This document shows, piece after piece, positions 33,870 to 42,517 of a DNA stretch of 64,000 nt. This stretch comes from DASVDE01 sp036381235. GTDB taxonomy: Bacteria > Actinomycetota > Thermoleophilia > Solirubrobacterales > 70-9. Position numbers and translations under genes: made by a program. Below the pieces are notes generated by a model that searched no databases, was not told where the DNA came from, and saw only the letters and a list, made by a program, of their open reading frames with translations. The stretch spans positions 118,753 to 182,752 of the forward strand of contig DASVDE010000022.1 in assembly GCA_036381235.1 (NCBI GenBank). Reading direction: 5' to 3'. Numbering within the stretch: position 1 is the stretch's first letter; the number at the start of each line of letters is the position of its first letter.

Positions 33870-35067
33870 CCGATACGGCCACCCCAGCGGAAACCGCCGC
33901 GCGTCCGTTCGACCCCATGCCCACCGACTGCTCGTTCTGCAGCTTCTTGCCCTCGCTCATCAACGCCGGCGCGACCATCACCTCGGCCCGCTGGAAGGAG
34001 CGAATGTCCTCATAGCCGCAGGTCGCCATCGAGGTTTTGAGGGCCCCCATCAGGTTGAAGGTGCCGTCGTTCTCCTGGGCCGGCCCGAGCAGGATCTCCT
34101 CCATCGTGCCGTCCTGAGTGGTGGAGACGCGCGTGCCGCGCGGCAGCGAGGGGTGGAAAGTGGCCATCCCCCAATGGAAGCCGCGGCCGGGAGCCTCCTT
34201 GGCGCGAGCCAGCGGCGAGCCGACCATCACCGAGTCCGCGCCGCAGGCGATCGCCTTGGAGACGTCGCCGCCGGTGCGCATGCCGCCGTCGGCGATCACG
34301 TTGACGTACTCGCCGGTCTCCAGCATGTGCTGCGAGCGGGCCGCGGCGACATCGGCGATCGCCGTCGCCTGCGGCACGCCGATCCCCAGCACGCCCCGGG
34401 TCGTGCAGGCGGCCCCCGGGCCGACTCCGACCAGGACGCCGACAGCGCCGGTCCGCATCAGGTGCAGGCCGGTCGAGTAGGAGGCGCAGCCCCCGACCAC
34501 GGTCGGCACCGGCACCTCGGCGATGAACTCCTTCAGGTTGAGCGGCTCGACCGTGGTCGAAACGTGCTCGGCCGAGATCACCGTGCCCTGGATGACGAGG
34601 ATGTCGAGGCCCGCCTCGACCGCGATCTCGTAGTTCTCCCGCACTTTCTGCGGAGTCAGCGAGCCGCAGGCGACCGCGCCGCGTTCCTTGATCTCCGCGA
34701 CCCGCTTTCCGATCAGCTCCGGCTTGACCGGCTCGGTATAGATCTCCTGCATCAGCCTGGTCGCCACGTGCTTGGGCGCGGCGGCGATCTTCTCCAGCTG
34801 TTCCTCGGCATTTTCGAAGCGGGTCCAGATCCCCTCGAGGTTGAGCACCCCGAGCCCGCCCAGCTCGTTGACCAGCACGGCGGTGTCGGGGCTGACCACC
34901 CCGTCCATCGCCGAGGCGACGAGAGGCAGCTCGAAGCGATAGGGGCCGAGGGTCCAGCTGATGTCTATGTCGTCGGGATCGCGGGTGCGGCGCGACGGGA
35001 CGATCGCGATGTCGTCGAATCCGTATGCGCGCCGCCCCTTCTTGCCTCGACCGATGTCGATCTCCAT
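33862..35067 (-). CDS. guaB3: GuaB3-family IMP dehydrogenase paralogue
   Basis: 401-residue TIM barrel without the CBS insert of classical IMPDH. The N-terminus MEIDIGRGKKGRRAYGFDDI followed by AIVPSRRT is typical of the actinobacterial GuaB3 group. The catalytic-loop Cys is in GPGAACTTRGVLG, and the phosphate site in ADGGMRTGGDVSKAIACGA. The family is widely annotated as IMP dehydrogenase, but the role of GuaB3 in particular is less settled. Its overlap with guaA supports work in the GMP branch. Confidence 0.9.
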   Translation of the reverse strand: MEIDIGRGKKGRRAYGFDDIAIVPSRRTRDPDDIDISWTLGPYRFELPLVASAMDGVVSPDTAVLVNELGGLGVLNLEGIWTRFENAEEQLEKIAAAPKHVATRLMQEIYTEPVKPELIGKRVAEIKERGAVACGSLTPQKVRENYEIAVEAGLDILVIQGTVISAEHVSTTVEPLNLKEFIAEVPVPTVVGGCASYSTGLHLMRTGAVGVLVGVGPGAACTTRGVLGIGVPQATAIADVAAARSQHMLETGEYVNVIADGGMRTGGDVSKAIACGADSVMVGSPLARAKEAPGRGFHWGMATFHPSLPRGTRVSTTQDGTMEEILLGPAQENDGTFNLMGALKTSMATCGYEDIRSFQRAEVMVAPALMSEGKKLQNEQSVGMGSNGRAAVSAGVAVSDD

Positions 35068-35100
35068 TGGTCCTCCAGGGATGGCGTTGGAGGAGCCAGA

Positions 35101-36057
35101 CTACACCTCGGCGGGGACCTCCAGATCGTGCACCTCGACCTGCGGAAGCAGGCGCTCGACCTGGCCGCGGTCGACGGTGCCGGCGCCGAAGTGCTGGGTC
35201 GACTCGGCGCCGCAGGCGACGCCGTAGGCAAGGCACTCGTCGGCGGGCCTGCCTTCGTAGAGGCCGGCGACATACCCCGCCAGGAAGGCATCGCCGGAGC
35301 CGACCGTCGAAACCGGGTCCAGCGGCTCGGTGCGCACCTCCAGGAAGCGACGCTCGGAGCCCTCGCCGACCACCGCGACGCAGCCGTCGGGACGGGTGAT
35401 CGCCGCCTCGCCGGCGCCGAGCCGAACCAGCTCGGAAAGGCCGTGGACGAGGTCGCCGCGGTCGGCAAACTCCTGGCCGACGATCTCCTCCGCCTCGCGC
35501 TCGTTGGGGGTGACGATCGAGGCGCCGGCACGCAGCCCGGACAGCATCGCCTCGCCCTCCGCGTCCAGCACCACCGTCACGTCCTGCCCGCACAGGTCGT
35601 CGACGAGCTTTGCGTAGAGGTCGTCCCCGGCGCCGGGCGGGAGCGTCCCGGCGAGCACGCATATCGAGGCGCCGCGCGCCAGGTAGCGGATCCGATTGAA
35701 GAAGACCTGTACCTCCTCGGGGCTGACCGCCGGGCCGCGCTCGTTGATCTCGGTCTGCTCGCCGGAGGTCGGATCGACCACGGCCAGGTTGATCCGCGTC
35801 TCCCCGGCGATCCGGGTGAAGTCGGTCAGCACCGACTCCTCGCGCAGCTGCTCCAGCACCCTCGTCCCGGTGGGCCCGCCGGCGAAGCCGGTTGCGATCA
35901 CCGGCCGTCCCAGCAGGCTGAGCGCACGGGCGACGTTGATGCCCTTTCCGCCCGCCAGGGTGCGGCTCTCGACCGCGCGGTGGCGATGGCCAAGGCGGAA
36001 GTTCGGGACGGCAACCGTGCGATCGATCGCCGCGTTGAGCGTGACCGTGAGGATCAC
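35101..36057 (-). CDS. PfkB-family sugar kinase (1-phosphofructokinase-like)
   Basis: 318 residues. The early PfkB block is TLAGGKGINVARALSLLG near residue 37, and the C-terminal active site is STVGSGDAFLAGYVAGLYEG with catalytic Asp near 255. The sequence VTLNAAIDRTV at the start is typical of the FruK/LacC branch. It phosphorylates a sugar phosphate, perhaps fructose-1-phosphate or tagatose-6-phosphate. No PTS genes are near. The GTG start overlaps the D,D-carboxypeptidase stop. Confidence 0.85.
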   Translation of the reverse strand: MILTVTLNAAIDRTVAVPNFRLGHRHRAVESRTLAGGKGINVARALSLLGRPVIATGFAGGPTGTRVLEQLREESVLTDFTRIAGETRINLAVVDPTSGEQTEINERGPAVSPEEVQVFFNRIRYLARGASICVLAGTLPPGAGDDLYAKLVDDLCGQDVTVVLDAEGEAMLSGLRAGASIVTPNEREAEEIVGQEFADRGDLVHGLSELVRLGAGEAAITRPDGCVAVVGEGSERRFLEVRTEPLDPVSTVGSGDAFLAGYVAGLYEGRPADECLAYGVACGAESTQHFGAGTVDRGQVERLLPQVEVHDLEVPAEV

Positions 36058-37406
36058 TCGACAGCCCCCTCCTGCTCGCGCCGTCGCTGTCGCTCAGCGC
36101 GCCTCTGCTCGCGATTCGCCTGGATCGTTTCCTCTCCTTCGCCGCCGCGGCGCCTGCGGCGCCACCAGATCGCTGCAAAGAGAAGTATCACGCAAAAGAC
36201 ACCCAGCCCGGTGAGGATCCAATGTCCGGTGATGAAGCTGCGCACCCGATCGAAGGTGCTCGCCTCCGGCACCGAGCGCCCGGCGAGCAGCGCAACCGAA
36301 GCGGCGGGCAGGCCGTCGACGTAAACGACCGCCCGACCGAGAGCGGCGCCTCGGTGGATCGGTCCTTCGACCTCTCCGGGGACACGCACCCCGACGCGCA
36401 ACCGCTCCCCCCGGCGAACGCCGACTGCGACCGTGTGGGCTGCCCGCAGCGGCAGCTCCCCGCCGCTGAACGCAATCGAGGGAGAGGCGAGCTCCTCGCC
36501 GGCGCGAATGGGCACCCGCTTTCGGTAGAGCGAGAAGCCGTAGTCGAGCAGCTTCAGGCTCTCGAGGTCGCGATCGGTCTCGGTCGGGGCGCCGATCACG
36601 GCCGAGATCAGCTCCGTCCCCTTGCGCCGACCGGCGCCGACCAGCACGTAGGCAGCACCGAATGTGTGGCCGGTCTTCACCCCCGTCGTCCACGGCTCGC
36701 GCCACAGCAGGTCGTTGAGCGTCTCGATCCGCCGTGGCGGACGCAGGCTGCGCAGCCTGGCACTGCGCGAGTCCGCGATCCTGGCGAATACGGGGATCCG
36801 CAGCAACCGCTGCGTGAGGGTGGTCAGGTCGCGGGCACTGGAGTAGTTGGCGGGATCGTCCAGTCCGATCGGGTTCGCGTAGTGAGTGTCGGAGAGCCCG
36901 AGCGCCGCGGCTCGCAGGTTCATCAGACCGACGAAGCGACGCTCTGTGCCGGCGACGGCGTTCGCCAGGTCATAGGCGGCGTCGTTGCCGCTGCGCAGGA
37001 TCAATCCGTAGAGGAGATCGCGAACGCTTATCCGCTGTCCCGGTCGCAGCCCCAGCAGAGACTCGCCGTAGATCGCATGGTAGGGAGCGGCGCGCACGAT
37101 TTTCCCCAACGGCAGCTCTTTCAAGGCCAGGTAGGCGGTCATCAGCTTCGTCGTGCTGGCAACCGGCAGGTGCCGGGCCGCCGCATGGGATGCCAGCACC
37201 TCTCCGCTGCGCGCGTCGATGAGCGCCCACGCTCGGGCGTTCAGTTCGGGTGGCGCCACCCTGACCGCGGGTGGCGCCGTAGGGGGTACCGCCCCCGAGG
37301 AAGCTTTAGCTACCGCAGGGGGCGGTGGGTCCCCTGCGGCGACAGGACCCGCGGCCAGGGTGGCCAGTACCGCAAGCAGGAACGCCCCGATGCCGGTACT
37401 CCTCAC
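36054..37406 (-). CDS. D-alanyl-D-alanine carboxypeptidase (S11)
   Basis: 450 residues from a GTG overlapping the LysM-gene stop. The active-site triad is Ser84-x-x-Lys87 (ASTTK), Ser139-Gly-Asn141 and Lys244-Thr-Gly246. A C-terminal membrane helix (about 393-412) followed by a basic tail anchors it. The N-terminal signal runs straight into palindromic element copy B, which encodes residues 18-48, including the likely signal peptidase region. It trims pentapeptide D-Ala in the wall. It is in an operon with a LysM protein. Confidence 0.9.
   Translation of the reverse strand: MRSTGIGAFLLAVLATLAAGPVAAGDPPPPAVAKASSGAVPPTAPPAVRVAPPELNARAWALIDARSGEVLASHAAARHLPVASTTKLMTAYLALKELPLGKIVRAAPYHAIYGESLLGLRPGQRISVRDLLYGLILRSGNDAAYDLANAVAGTERRFVGLMNLRAAALGLSDTHYANPIGLDDPANYSSARDLTTLTQRLLRIPVFARIADSRSARLRSLRPPRRIETLNDLLWREPWTTGVKTGHTFGAAYVLVGAGRRKGTELISAVIGAPTETDRDLESLKLLDYGFSLYRKRVPIRAGEELASPSIAFSGGELPLRAAHTVAVGVRRGERLRVGVRVPGEVEGPIHRGAALGRAVVYVDGLPAASVALLAGRSVPEASTFDRVRSFITGHWILTGLGVFCVILLFAAIWWRRRRRGGEGEETIQANREQRRAERQRRREQEGAVE
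37265..37354. repeat. In-gene palindromic element, copy B (D,D-carboxypeptidase)
   Basis: 90 bp bounded by CCGCGGGT (37265-37272) and ACCCGCGG (37347-37354). The inner stem ACCGCCCCC (37288-37296) pairs with GGGGGCGGT (37318-37326). The loop GAGGAAGCTTTAGCTACCGC is identical to copy A, while both arms of the stem differ together. Translated in the same phase as copy A. Confidence 0.85.
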
Positions 37407-37726
37407 CGAAGTTTCAGCTTTTCGCCAGAAATGAGAATTTGCGGGTCGACGTCGGGGTTCAACTCCTGAATGCGAGCCACCGAAACGCCGGTCTTGTGCG
37501 CGATCGAGGTCAGCGTGTCGCCGTTTTGGACCACGTAGGCGGCGGCGACCTCGCCCCCGCCGGCGCCCGTCGTCGTCACCTCGCCCGCCGGGGTGCGGTG
37601 GTTGGAGACGCTCGGGCCGCTGTCCCCGTCGAGCGAAGACGCGATCACCACGATCAACACGAGGAAGCTCGAGATCAGTGCAGTCAGGGCGAGAACCCGG
37701 GCGCGGGCTGTGGTGCGTTTCTCCAT
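37403..37726 (-). CDS. LysM-domain membrane protein
   Basis: 107 residues. A basic N-terminus and a membrane helix (about 11-30) are followed by a Ser/Thr/Gly-rich spacer and one C-terminal LysM domain (YVVQNGDTLTSIAHKTGVSV ...), which binds peptidoglycan glycan. It is probably a wall-facing anchor protein. Coupled by GTGA overlap to the D,D-carboxypeptidase, so the pair is likely made together. Confidence 0.85.
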   Translation of the reverse strand: MEKRTTARARVLALTALISSFLVLIVVIASSLDGDSGPSVSNHRTPAGEVTTTGAGGGEVAAAYVVQNGDTLTSIAHKTGVSVARIQELNPDVDPQILISGEKLKLR

Positions 37727-37779
37727 TGGGCGGGACGACCGATCGAATGAGCGCCAGGATGGTAGGCGCTGGGAGAGAT

Positions 37780-38679
37780 CTAAGCGGTGGCGGCCTCCCA
37801 GACGGCGGAACGCAGGCGCTCGGCGGCCGCAGCCGGATCCGGGTCGGCGGCGATCCCGCGCGAGGCGGCGACCAGCCCCGACGCCGGGCCGGGCGCAAAG
37901 GCAGCGCCCAGCTCTTCGGGGCGGCCCCCCTGCGCCCCGACTCCGGGAATCAGGAAGATCGAGCGCGGCATCAGCTCGCGCAGGCGGGCGAGGTGGTGAG
38001 GTTCGGTGGCGCCGACAACCGCGCCCATCCCGCTGAGGCCCGTTCTTCCCACCAGGCGTTCCGCGAAGCCCTCGACGAGCGCGGCGAGGCGCTCATGCAG
38101 AGGCCGCTCGGGGGCCGGCAGGTCCTGAAGGTCTGCGGCGCCGGGATTGCTGGTGCGGACGAGGGCGAAGACCCCGGCGCCGACATCCGCCGCGGCCTCG
38201 ACAAGGGGCTCCAGCGCATCGGCGCCCAGCAGGGGATTGGCGGTGAAAGCATCGGCGCCGAGGCCAGCAACCGACCCCCAGGGCGTCGGCGTCTCGCCGA
38301 CCAGTGCCTGGCCGTAGGCGGTCGCGGTCACCGGAACGTCGCCACGCTTGCCGTCGGCGACGAACAGCAAGCCGGCGTCGCGAGCGGCGTCGCGAACTTC
38401 GGCGAGCGCCATCAAACCCGGCGCGCCGAGGCGCTCGAAGCAGGCCAGCTGCGGCTTGACCGCCACGCAAGCGGGGCCGGCCCGCTCGATCAACGCCCGG
38501 CAGTGGGCGGATACCGCCGACCCCGCACGCACAGCGGCCGGCGCGTCTGCGCCGGCCGCGGCGGCCTCTCCCTCCGGCCCCAGCTTGAGGGGGTCGGGGT
38601 CGAGACCGAGACAGATCTGACTGCGGCGCTCTTCGACGAGCGCCGCAAGCCGATCCGCAAAGGGCGCCGAAGGACTCAC
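37780..38679 (-). CDS. pyrF: Orotidine 5'-phosphate decarboxylase (type 2)
   Basis: 299 residues, the longer type found in actinobacteria. Catalytic Asp/Lys are in FVADGKRGDVPVTA, the substrate loop begins CLGLDPDP, and VGATEPHHLARLRELMP and FLIPGVGAQGG complete the site. It makes UMP. The Ala-rich insertion near residues 38-50 is encoded by a perfect 11-bp palindrome (38534-38559). GTG start. No other pyr gene is adjacent. Confidence 0.92.
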   Translation of the reverse strand: MSPSAPFADRLAALVEERRSQICLGLDPDPLKLGPEGEAAAAGADAPAAVRAGSAVSAHCRALIERAGPACVAVKPQLACFERLGAPGLMALAEVRDAARDAGLLFVADGKRGDVPVTATAYGQALVGETPTPWGSVAGLGADAFTANPLLGADALEPLVEAAADVGAGVFALVRTSNPGAADLQDLPAPERPLHERLAALVEGFAERLVGRTGLSGMGAVVGATEPHHLARLRELMPRSIFLIPGVGAQGGRPEELGAAFAPGPASGLVAASRGIAADPDPAAAAERLRSAVWEAATA

Positions 38680-38693
38680 AAATGGTCTGCGCC

Positions 38694-38737
38694 CAATTCC
38701 GGGCGCGAAGAGTGAGATTGCGACGCGCCCGGAATTG
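38694..38737 (-). terminator. Hairpin between HU gene and pyrF
   Basis: CAATTCCGGGCGCG (38694-38707) and CGCGCCCGGAATTG (38724-38737) are perfect 14-bp inverses with a 16-base loop. It begins 8 bases past the HU stop codon in the direction of transcription, as expected of a terminator or processing site. No T-run follows. Confidence 0.55.
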
Positions 38738-38744
38738 AGCTTGC

Positions 38745-39023
38745 CTAGCCCTTGACCTTGGTCTTCAGAGCAGAGCCGGCTGAGAAGCGGGGAACCTTGC
38801 CGCCGGGAATCGTGATTCGCTCGCCGGTGCGGGGATTGACGCCCTGCCGGGGCCCGCGCTCAGCGACATGGAACTTGCCGAAGCCGGTGAAGTTGACCTC
38901 GCCGCCGCCGCTAAGCGTGTCGGTGATCGCCTCCAGCACGGCATCGACGGCATCGCCGGCAGCCTTCTTGCTGCCCATCCGCTCGTCGCCCGCCAGTTGG
39001 TCCAGAAACTCAGCCTTAGTCAC
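38745..39023 (-). CDS. HU-family nucleoid protein
   Basis: 92 residues with the HU/IHF signature: VNFTGFGKFHVAERGPRQGVNPRTGE near residues 44-69, where the Arg/Lys-rich beta arm inserts in the DNA minor groove, then IPGGKVPRFSAGSALK. No long basic C-terminal tail, unlike mycobacterial HupB. GTG start with GAGGAGGAG upstream. It bends and packs DNA. Confidence 0.94.
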   Translation of the reverse strand: MTKAEFLDQLAGDERMGSKKAAGDAVDAVLEAITDTLSGGGEVNFTGFGKFHVAERGPRQGVNPRTGERITIPGGKVPRFSAGSALKTKVKG

Positions 39024-39098
39024 GTCGAAGCTCCTCCTCGGTGTTTGAAGACGCGGGCAATCTAACAGTGGGCTCGGCGGGCCTCCCGTGCGACGTGC

Positions 39099-40445
39099 TC
39101 AGGCGCCGCTGACCGTCATCTCGGCGATCAGCAAAGGCGGGGTGCAAACCGACCCGCCGAAGGGGACCCAGCGGGCCTCCGAGCCCGCCTCGCGCACCAC
39201 GCGCAGCATCGAGACCAGATCGCTGGCGATCGTGAATTCGCGCACCGGATCGGCCAGCTCGCCGGCAGCGATCCGCCTGCCCGAGGCACCGACCGAGAAG
39301 ACGCCGGAGACGGGATTGACGCCGGAGTGCAGGCCGGCGACGTCGGTGACATAAACGCCGTCGCCGGCTTCGCGCAGCAGCTCCTCGGTCGAGAGCGAGC
39401 CGGGAGCGACAAACAGGTTCGAAGCGGACACGGAGGGCTGGGCGCGGTAGCTCCTGCGGCCCGCGTTCGCGGTCGTGACGGCGCCGCCACGCCGGGCCGT
39501 GTAGGTGTCGAACAGGTAGCTGCGCAGGCAACCGCCCTCGATCAACGCGATGCGATGGTGCGGCATCCCCTCGCCGTCGAAGGGGGCCGAAGCGAGGCCG
39601 GCGGGCTGGAGGCCGTCGTCGTGCAGGACGAGCGCCTCTCCTGCGATCTCCTCGCCGAGCCGCTCGGCAAACGGGGAGCGACCCCGCTGCACGGCGTCCG
39701 CCCCCAGCGTGCCGCCGATCAACCCGACGAAGCTGGCGGCGACGGTCTGGTCGAGCACGATTGGGCAGGAGCGCGAGTCCGGCTTGCCGGCGCCGATCAT
39801 CGCCACCGCGCGCTCGGCGCCCTCGCGGCCGATCGCGGCCGGGTCGAGTCCCGCCGGACCGCGGGCGAGATCGAAGCCAAGCCCGGTCTCCCGACCGCCG
39901 TCGCCTTCGGCGAGAGCCTGCAGGTAGGCGTAGCAACTGGAGGCCTCGTATTCGCCGTCGACGCCGGTCGAGGAGGCGATCGCGACGCGATCGGCGCTCT
40001 CGGCATAGACCGCCTGCTCCACGCCGGCGATCCTCGGGTCGGCTTCGAGCGCCGACCGCTCCACCGCAAGGGCGAGGTCGGCGACTTTCGCGGTCCCCCA
40101 CTCGGCGAGGGAGGGATCGCTCAGGCCCTCGATCTGCTCAACCGCCCCCACGGGTTCGGGCGGTGCAGCGAATTCATCCTCGTCGGCCACCGTCGCAGCC
40201 TGCGCCGCGCGCGCGGCGACCGCGGCGAGGCCGGGCTCCGAGAGGTCGGTTCCAAAGGCGTAGCCGACCCGGCCCTCGATCCACGCACGCACCCCGACCC
40301 CTCGTTGGGTTGCGGCAGTAAAGCTCTCGATCGCGCCGCCATGAGCGCGCACCTCGCGCGCGCGCTCCTCCGACGCGTAGGCCTCCGCGTCAGACGCGCC
40401 GGCGCCGAGCGCCGCCTCGACCGCTCGCTTCGCCAGTTCGATCAA
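39099..40445 (-). CDS. tldE: TldE/PmbA-family protein
   Basis: 448 residues, the metal-free partner of TldD. It aligns with TldD across its length (RGVGVRAWIEGRVGYA, then GDGVYVTDVAGLHSGVNPVSG and FSVGASGRRI) but has no HExxxH. TldD/TldE heterodimers are cytoplasmic peptidases that mature peptide products such as microcins and degrade unfolded peptides. The overlap with tldD (ATGA) supports a complex. Confidence 0.9.
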   Translation of the reverse strand: MIELAKRAVEAALGAGASDAEAYASEERAREVRAHGGAIESFTAATQRGVGVRAWIEGRVGYAFGTDLSEPGLAAVAARAAQAATVADEDEFAAPPEPVGAVEQIEGLSDPSLAEWGTAKVADLALAVERSALEADPRIAGVEQAVYAESADRVAIASSTGVDGEYEASSCYAYLQALAEGDGGRETGLGFDLARGPAGLDPAAIGREGAERAVAMIGAGKPDSRSCPIVLDQTVAASFVGLIGGTLGADAVQRGRSPFAERLGEEIAGEALVLHDDGLQPAGLASAPFDGEGMPHHRIALIEGGCLRSYLFDTYTARRGGAVTTANAGRRSYRAQPSVSASNLFVAPGSLSTEELLREAGDGVYVTDVAGLHSGVNPVSGVFSVGASGRRIAAGELADPVREFTIASDLVSMLRVVREAGSEARWVPFGGSVCTPPLLIAEMTVSGA

Positions 40446-41839
40446 ACCTGGGTCCCTCCCACCGTCATCGCCGCGATCCGCACGTGGCCCTGGCCGGTTC
40501 CGACCGGGACTTTCTGCCCGCCCTTGCCGCAGAAGCCGGTCTTCATCTCGAAGTCGCTGCCGACGGCATCGATCGCGGCCAGGGCGTCGAGGCAGTTGCC
40601 GATCAGAGTCGCGCCGCGACAGGGCCGGGTCACCTTGCCGCCCTCGATCAGGTACCCCTCGGAGACGCCGAAGACGAAGTCCCCGGTCGCCGGATCGACC
40701 TGGCCGCCGGCGAAGGAGACGGCATAGAAGCCGTTGGCGACCTCGGCGATCATCTCCTCCGGCTTGGCGTCGCCGGGGGCGATGTAGGTGTTCGTCATGC
40801 GCGGGATCGGCAGGTGACGGAAGCTCTCGCGGCGACCGTTCCCGGTCGAGGAGACACCGTCGCGCTCGGCGCGAAGCCGGTCATAGAGGAACGAGGTGAG
40901 CCTGCCCTCCTCGACCACCAGGGTCTTCTGGGTCGGAGTCCCCTCGTCGTCGATCGCGTCGGTGCCCCACTCGCCCGGAAGGCGGCCGTCGTCGTAGGCG
41001 CTGAGCAGCGGCTGAGCGACCGTCGCTCCCAGCTTGCCCGCGTAGACGCTCGCCTCCTTCTGGATGTGGTCGGCCTCGAGCCCGTGGCCTGTCATCTCGT
41101 GGAAGAGGACGCCGCCGAAGCCGCCCCCCACCACGACGGGCATCGCGCCGGCCGGGGCCGGGTCGGCATCGAGCAGCGTGAGGGCCTTGCGGGCTGCCCC
41201 TTCGGCGATCGCCGCCGGATCGTCCTCGAGCAGCTCGAAGCCGCGGTGCGCCCCTAGGGTCTCGAAGCCCGTCTCGACGGTCTCCCCGCGCCGCGCCACC
41301 GCCTGAGCGCCGAGCCGCACCCGGGTGCGATCGTCTCCGGTAAAAAGCCCATCGGAGTTGGCAACCGTCACCTCTCGGCGGGCCTCGGTGTAGGCGGCTG
41401 AGAACTGCGCGATCTCGCCCCCCTGAGAGCGGGCGCGATCGTCCAGCTCGCGCAGCAGCGCCGCCTTGCGCTCGGCGGGCACCTCTTCGGGGCGGAGCGC
41501 GATCGACTGAGGCGTCGTCGCCACCGCCTCCAGCGGACGTGGCTGGGCCGCGCGGTCGCCGCGCAGGGCGGCGGCGGCCTCCGCAGCGGCGCGCTCGACG
41601 TCGTCGGGGTCAAGGCCGTCGACGTGGGCGAAGTAGGTCGTGCCCGCGCTGACCACGCGAACGCCGGCGCCACCCTCTTCCCCGGACTGGACCGCCTCGA
41701 TCCGCGACTCGTCGATCGACATCGCCAGACCACTGCGTCGCTCAGCGAAAACCTCGGCGAACTCGCCTCCGTGGGCCAGGGCTCGAGACAGAGCCCGCTC
41801 CGCGACGGCGGGCTCGATCAAGGGGGAAGGCTCGCTCAC
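40442..41839 (-). CDS. tldD: TldD-family zinc metallopeptidase
   Basis: 465 residues. The zinc site HEMTGHGLEADH holds the family's HExxxH (His247, Glu248, His252). Other family blocks are TNTYIAPGD and NGFYAVSFAGGQVDPATGDF. It forms a heterodimer with TldE to cleave unfolded peptides inside a closed chamber. No peptide substrate gene is recognisable nearby. It overlaps the following small gene by 4 bases. Confidence 0.92.
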   Translation of the reverse strand: MSEPSPLIEPAVAERALSRALAHGGEFAEVFAERRSGLAMSIDESRIEAVQSGEEGGAGVRVVSAGTTYFAHVDGLDPDDVERAAAEAAAALRGDRAAQPRPLEAVATTPQSIALRPEEVPAERKAALLRELDDRARSQGGEIAQFSAAYTEARREVTVANSDGLFTGDDRTRVRLGAQAVARRGETVETGFETLGAHRGFELLEDDPAAIAEGAARKALTLLDADPAPAGAMPVVVGGGFGGVLFHEMTGHGLEADHIQKEASVYAGKLGATVAQPLLSAYDDGRLPGEWGTDAIDDEGTPTQKTLVVEEGRLTSFLYDRLRAERDGVSSTGNGRRESFRHLPIPRMTNTYIAPGDAKPEEMIAEVANGFYAVSFAGGQVDPATGDFVFGVSEGYLIEGGKVTRPCRGATLIGNCLDALAAIDAVGSDFEMKTGFCGKGGQKVPVGTGQGHVRIAAMTVGGTQV

Positions 41840-42060
41840 GGCTTGGGCCTCTTCCCGGCGACCTCGATCAATCGCCCGGCGGCGACAAACAACTCGCCTC
41901 CCTCGACCGAGTCAGCCGCGTGATCGCCACTGCGCCCGCCGCCGTAGTAGAGGCGGGCGAAGGGTCGCCGGGAGACGCGGCGGCGGCGCATGTAGGCGGC
42001 GGCCTCGTCCGCGTAGCCGGAGACGCGGTCGAGCAGGACTCGGTGCGGCTTGGGCGGCAT
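41836..42060 (-). CDS. Small basic protein upstream of tldD
   Basis: 74 residues, Arg-rich (YMRRRRVSRRPFARLYYGGG), with no recognised domain. It overlaps tldD by 4 bases and shares one base with the gene before it, so translation is likely. Function unknown; a charged partner of the neighbouring roadblock-like protein or of TldD is possible but unsupported. Confidence 0.45.
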   Translation of the reverse strand: MPPKPHRVLLDRVSGYADEAAAYMRRRRVSRRPFARLYYGGGRSGDHAADSVEGGELFVAAGRLIEVAGKRPKP

Positions 42061-42428
42061 CAGCCGGCCCCGCCGGCGGCGAGGTCACGCAGGACGGAGC
42101 GCATGTCGAAGAAGAGGAGGGAGGCGAGGGCAAAGCGATCGGTGACCACCACCGCCGTCAGGCCCGCATGGCGCAGCGCAAACACCTCGCCCTGCTCGGT
42201 GGCGATGTGGACCTGCTCGATCGGCTCGGCGCCGGCCCGGTCGGCGACCTCCAGGAGCGCTCTGATGTCCTCGCGCCAGCGATCGGCGCTGCCGCTCGCC
42301 GCCAGGACCAGACCGCCGGAGTCGAGGATTGCGCCGCCGCGGAGGTCGGGTGACATCTCGGTCAGGAAGGCCAACGCATGCTCGGCTGCTTCGCCGGAAA
42401 CGACCTCTGCTGCGGCACCGTCGGGCAT
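42060..42428 (-). CDS. Roadblock/LC7-like small protein
   Basis: 122 residues. The pattern GAILDSGGLVLAASG, a helix, then VHIATEQGEVFALRHAGLTAVVVTD resembles the roadblock/LC7 fold of small GTPase partner proteins. The ATG at 42428 is preferred over 42467, which would read back through the antisense of leader repeat copy b. No GTPase gene is next to it. Family assignment is moderate. Confidence 0.5.
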   Translation of the reverse strand: MPDGAAAEVVSGEAAEHALAFLTEMSPDLRGGAILDSGGLVLAASGSADRWREDIRALLEVADRAGAEPIEQVHIATEQGEVFALRHAGLTAVVVTDRFALASLLFFDMRSVLRDLAAGGAG

Positions 42429-42448
42429 TTCGATGAAAATACCGGGCA

Positions 42449-42517
42449 ATGAGCGCGGAGCGAGCAAGCGTCCATCTCTGGTTCACCGCGCTGCGAGCGA
42501 AGCGCGAGGATTCATAG
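42449..42517 (+). repeat. Leader repeat copy b with complete 22-codon mini-ORF
   Basis: It encodes MSAERASVHLWFTALRAKRE plus DS, and its TAG is immediately followed by the ATG of the next gene (42518). Arm 1 AGCGCGG (42452-42458) can pair with CCGCGCT (42486-42492); the same middle arm can also pair with AGCGCG (42501-42506). Core: CATCTCTGGTTC. Best copy for defining the consensus. Confidence 0.8.

Noticed and set aside
33856..36324. An 822-codon plus-strand open frame
   Set aside because: Antisense to guaB3 and the PfkB kinase; composition typical of shadow frames, no domain or ribosome site.
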